A stretch of DNA of 8,885 bases from Legionella sp. GTDB lineage: Bacteria; Pseudomonadota; Gammaproteobacteria; Legionellales; Legionellaceae. A program made the translations under genes and the position numbers. Location: assembly GCA_003507515.1 (NCBI GenBank), contig DNVL01000243.1:2474-11358 (forward strand). Direction: 5' to 3'. The notes under the pieces were generated by a model. The model was given only the letters and a program-made list of their open reading frames with translations, did no database searches and was not told the DNA's origin. Shown here one piece after another: positions 7,135-8,885 of the stretch. Within the stretch, counting starts at the first letter, position 1. Each line of letters begins with the position of its first letter.

Positions 7135-8067
7135 ATGGATTTTCTCGCTCAATACGGTTTATTTGCACTCAAATCATTCACGGCAGTCATAGCCCTCCTA
7201 TTATTAGTCGGTGGCGTTTTATCGTTGAGCCGAAAGACACATCCCAAATTAACGATCACCTCATTAAATAAAGAATGGGAACACATCCAGCAACACATGC
7301 ACAAAGAAGTTTTTGGGAAAAGGCTTAAAAAACAAAAAACAGATAAAACAAAGCCAGCCCTTTATGTCATCGATTTTAACGGCGACATCAAAGCGTCCCA
7401 AGTGGAACCGCTGCGCGCTGAGATTTCTGCCATTCTCTCCATCGCCACACCCTTAGATGAAGTCCTCTTGCGCATAGAAAGCCCCGGGGGATCTGTCAAC
7501 GGCTATGGGTTAGCCGCCTCGCAACTTCAACGGCTGCGGGACAAAAATATTCCGCTCACCATCTGCATTGATAAAATAGCCGCCAGTGGGGGCTATTTAA
7601 TGGCGTGTATCGCCAATCGGATTATCGCCGCTCCTTTTGCCATTATCGGCTCCATTGGAGTGGTCGCACAAATGCCTAATTTTTATCGACTGCTTCGAAA
7701 AAAAGACATCGACGTTGAATTGTTAACCGCTGGCGAATACAAGCGCACATTGACGTTGTTTGCGGAAAATACGGATAAAGGACGCAAGAAATTTCAAGAA
7801 GATTTGGAAGAAATACACGCGACCTTTAAAGATCATGTTCTGAAAAATCGGCCGCAGTTAAACATAGCTCAAGTCTCGACCGGTGAGCATTGGTTGGCCC
7901 GAGATGCGTTAGAATTAGGCCTGATTGATGTGTTGCAAACCAGCGATGAATACCTCAATGACAAAATGATGGCAAATAAAGTGTACCAAATTACTGTTCA
8001 TGCGAAACAAACGTGGGTTGCAAAACTATTAAAACCGGCCATGTCGATCTTGCATCCCTGGGCCTAA
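7135..8067 (+). CDS. sohB: SohB-type inner-membrane serine peptidase (S49 family)
   Basis: SohB is a membrane-anchored relative of signal peptide peptidase SppA, with the active site on the periplasmic side in E. coli. The 310 residues start with one clear transmembrane segment (about 8-31). The SohB-specific N-terminal region follows (HPKLTITSLNKEW, 36-48), then a lysine-rich linker and the S49 domain (about 75-270). Visible features are ESPGGSVNGYG (115-125, oxyanion region), the nucleophile Ser151 in DKIAASGGYLMAC (146-158), and the general-base lysine Lys203 in AGEYKRTLTLF (199-209). The Ser-to-Lys distance of 52 residues fits the Ser/Lys dyad of the family. The protein is somewhat shorter than E. 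coli SohB, mainly in the linker. A GAGG (7121-7124) lies 10 nt before the ATG. It stands alone on the plus strand, divergent from the FAH-family gene. Its physiological substrates are not well known. Confidence 0.95.
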   Translation: MDFLAQYGLFALKSFTAVIALLLLVGGVLSLSRKTHPKLTITSLNKEWEHIQQHMHKEVFGKRLKKQKTDKTKPALYVIDFNGDIKASQVEPLRAEISAILSIATPLDEVLLRIESPGGSVNGYGLAASQLQRLRDKNIPLTICIDKIAASGGYLMACIANRIIAAPFAIIGSIGVVAQMPNFYRLLRKKDIDVELLTAGEYKRTLTLFAENTDKGRKKFQEDLEEIHATFKDHVLKNRPQLNIAQVSTGEHWLARDALELGLIDVLQTSDEYLNDKMMANKVYQITVHAKQTWVAKLLKPAMSILHPWA

Positions 8068-8139
8068 GGAATACCACCAGCATGACAAGGAACGTGCAGT
8101 GGAGTATACGGTCTTTTTTAATATATACTGATTTCATGT

Positions 8140-8173
8140 TATCAATCGAAGGAACATTTGTTCAGATTTGATA
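8140..8173. promoter_or_regulatory. Nested inverted repeats, candidate operator of the small gene
   Basis: The inner element is GAACA-tt-TGTTC (8152-8163), a perfect 5+5 dyad of the GAAC-N4-GTTC type. The outer arms TATCAA (8140-8145) and TTGATA (8168-8173) are also perfect reverse complements, centred 1 nt away from the inner dyad. The block covers the -35 zone and ends one base before the TATAAT at 8174-8179. Since it lies upstream of the expected RNA start, it would act as DNA, as a regulator site. GAAC-N4-GTTC resembles the LexA box of Bacillus and relatives, but gammaproteobacterial LexA normally binds CTGT-N8-ACAG, so I do not call it a LexA site. Confidence 0.4.
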
Positions 8174-8179
8174 TATAAT
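8169..8179 (+). promoter_or_regulatory. Promoter -10 region of the small gene
   Basis: TATAAT (8174-8179) is a perfect -10. An overlapping TGA-TATATA (8169-8177) reads as an extended -10. The -35 is poor (GGAACA, 8151-8156, 17-bp spacing), which would suit a promoter helped or blocked by a regulator. RNA would start near 8186 and leave a leader of about 29 nt. Confidence 0.5.
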
Positions 8180-8214
8180 TAAACAAACGGTTGTATTTAA
8201 CGATGGAGCATAAA

Positions 8215-8436
8215 ATGAGCGATTTCAAATCAAAGTTACCTGACCTAAACGAGCTGGGTACGATGGCAGGTAAGTTGTATAAAGATCTAAAAACCAGCGT
8301 GTGCGAAATCATTGACGACTACAAATCAAAGCACCCACCCGAAACAGTAGCACCCCAAACGCCTGTTGAAAAATCAACAGAAACAGCAAAGGTGGTACCA
8401 CAAGCCCCTGCTGATAAATCAGACAAAAACGAGTAA
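8215..8436 (+). CDS. Small hydrophilic protein of unknown function with C-terminal tandem repeat
   Basis: The 73-residue protein is called from the ATG at 8215, because GGAG (8205-8208) lies 6 nt upstream. The in-frame ATG at 8203 and TTG at 8191 lack such a site. I do not recognise the family. Residues 1-40 look like an amphipathic helix rich in Lys/Asp with a single Cys30 (GTMAGKLYKDLKTSVCEIID). Residues 41-73 are Pro/Lys/Glu-rich and probably disordered. Two internal repeats are visible: VAPQTPVEKS (45-54) and VVPQAPADKS (60-69), a 15-residue (45-nt) period; and DFKSKLP (3-9) and DYKSKHP (35-41), which share the identical 10-mer CAAATCAAAG in the DNA. There is no signal peptide or transmembrane segment. 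A good promoter, a good ribosome site and a hairpin after the stop support a real gene. It is 147 nt downstream of sohB with its own promoter, so probably independent. Confidence 0.75.
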   Translation: MSDFKSKLPDLNELGTMAGKLYKDLKTSVCEIIDDYKSKHPPETVAPQTPVEKSTETAKVVPQAPADKSDKNE

Positions 8437-8445
8437 TGACGGGTG

Positions 8446-8482
8446 ATCCTACGCCCTGCGGCTTGTCCGCGGGATGTAGGAT
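8446..8482. repeat. Strong 16-bp palindromic hairpin between convergent genes
   Basis: Bases 8446-8461 pair with 8467-8482 around the 5-nt loop CTTGT. There are 13 Watson-Crick pairs, two G-T wobbles and one C-A mismatch. The outer part is ATCCTAC/GTAGGAT and the inner part GCGG/CCGC. It starts 9 nt after the stop of the small gene and ends 14 nt before the stop of the minus-strand gene, so it can act on both transcripts. No T run follows on either strand, so it is not a classic intrinsic terminator. The GC-rich core CTGCGGCTTGTCCGCGGG looks like the dispersed palindromes seen in many bacterial genomes, which would be shown by other copies. Confidence 0.6.
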
Positions 8483-8496
8483 GATAGGTAGGTTCT

Positions 8497-8885
8497 CTAA
8501 CGGTAGCAGGTAATGCTGCTAAACGCATTGCACGCATCCCCTAGACACCACTTGTGATTTCCTAATGCACGGGTTTGAGAAACATGGGCGTCCATCTTGT
8601 ATTTTTGTGCGCGCATATAGCCCATGCGTCGGCAAAAAGAATATGCTGCTCGCTGCCCACAGCCTTTGCCATCTTCATAACACCAATCCACGCGGCTGTG
8701 ATTAAAGCGAGGGAACACAAACGCTTGTTCACGATAATAATACGCACTGACAGGCTTGTGCGTCAGCTCACCTCTGCAGCGCACCAACAAAAACCCTTTG
8801 CAATGCCACCCTTTGCAACGTTTACAGCTATCGATATAGCGGGTTGACCGAGTCGTATAATCAATGACCTGTTGATCAGCCGTTT
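8497..8885 (-). CDS. Cysteine-rich protein, C-terminal part (5' end outside window)
   Basis: The minus-strand frame is open from the window edge (first complete codon at 8883) to a TAG at 8499-8497, giving 128 visible residues. A TTG at 8790 is internal, since the frame and its cysteine pattern continue upstream. There are ten cysteines, at fragment residues 20, 23, 28, 36, 68, 75, 84, 113, 118 and 126. The first block (about 16-36) has C-x2-C-x4-C-x7-C. The second (68-126) has CGQRAAYSFCRRMGY, then QTRALG, WCLGDAC, and ends FSSITCYR. That second pattern (CGxxAAxxFC, GY, TR-x2-G, C-x4-C-x-F-x2-I-x-C) resembles a small disulfide-rich domain I have seen in secreted bacterial proteins, whose name and function I cannot give. 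The paired cysteines suggest export to the periplasm or outside. The signal peptide, if any, is outside the window. Confidence 0.7.
   Translation of the reverse strand, partial: TADQQVIDYTTRSTRYIDSCKRCKGWHCKGFLLVRCRGELTHKPVSAYYYREQAFVFPRFNHSRVDWCYEDGKGCGQRAAYSFCRRMGYMRAQKYKMDAHVSQTRALGNHKWCLGDACNAFSSITCYR

Noticed and set aside
8085..8117. Small GCATG...CGTGC stem after sohB followed further on by a T run, as a terminator
   Set aside because: The stem is 5 bp with a wobble and the T run starts about 14 nt or more after it. The geometry is wrong for an intrinsic terminator.
8152..8163. LexA (SOS) box GAACATTTGTTC
   Set aside because: This is the Bacillus-type motif. Gammaproteobacterial LexA normally uses CTGT-N8-ACAG, and nothing else here points to SOS control. 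Kept only as an unnamed dyad.
8575..8847. Plus-strand frame of 90 codons at the right end
   Set aside because: It is antisense to the cysteine-rich frame, which has a regular cysteine pattern and runs to the window edge. The plus-strand product shows no motif.

Overview
The window reads as a chromosomal segment of a gammaproteobacterium of moderate, roughly mid-40s GC by eye. The block ribF-ileS-lspA, a SohB-type S49 peptidase and the protein sequences fit this class. I lean towards a Legionellales/Coxiellaceae-like, possibly host-associated lineage because of the AT-leaning intergenic DNA, the orphan GHKL-ATPase protein with an acidic tail and the scattered palindromic DNA. That placement is inference, not proof. 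I see no tRNA, rRNA, CRISPR array, transposase or phage gene.

Layout: (1) 1-390 (+) is the C-terminal end of a GNAT acetyltransferase cut by the window edge. (2) 481-1416 (+) is an orphan protein with a GHKL/HATPase-type nucleotide-binding fold and no histidine-kinase partner domains. Its leader carries a perfect 10-bp inverted repeat whose 3' arm covers the Shine-Dalgarno sequence. (3) 1433-7027 (-) is a run of five co-directional genes. In transcription order they are a fumarylacetoacetate-hydrolase-family enzyme, a universal stress protein, ribF (FMN/FAD synthesis), ileS (isoleucyl-tRNA synthetase) and lspA (lipoprotein signal peptidase). The ribF-ileS-lspA part is tightly packed: 21 nt between ribF and ileS, and an ATGA overlap between ileS and lspA. 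The usp and FAH genes sit further apart and may be separate units. Hairpins at 1398-1446 separate lspA from the convergent GHKL gene. (4) 7028-7134 is a divergent promoter region with a short perfect dyad between the proposed -35 and -10 of sohB. (5) 7135-8067 (+) is sohB. (6) 8068-8214 is a regulatory stretch with nested inverted repeats just upstream of a consensus TATAAT box. It serves a 73-residue, lysine- and proline-rich small protein (8215-8436, +). (7) 8437-8496 holds a strong 16-bp hairpin between convergent genes. (8) 8497-8885 (-) is the C-terminal part of a cysteine-rich protein that runs out of the window and is easily missed, because its true start lies outside.

Most of the window is housekeeping: cofactor synthesis, tRNA charging, lipoprotein maturation, membrane proteolysis and stress response. 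The least explained pieces are the orphan GHKL protein with its occluded ribosome binding site, the small repeat-bearing protein with its operator-like promoter, and the cysteine-rich protein at the right edge. I do not see a clear multi-gene novel system. No non-coding stretch exceeds 300 bases.
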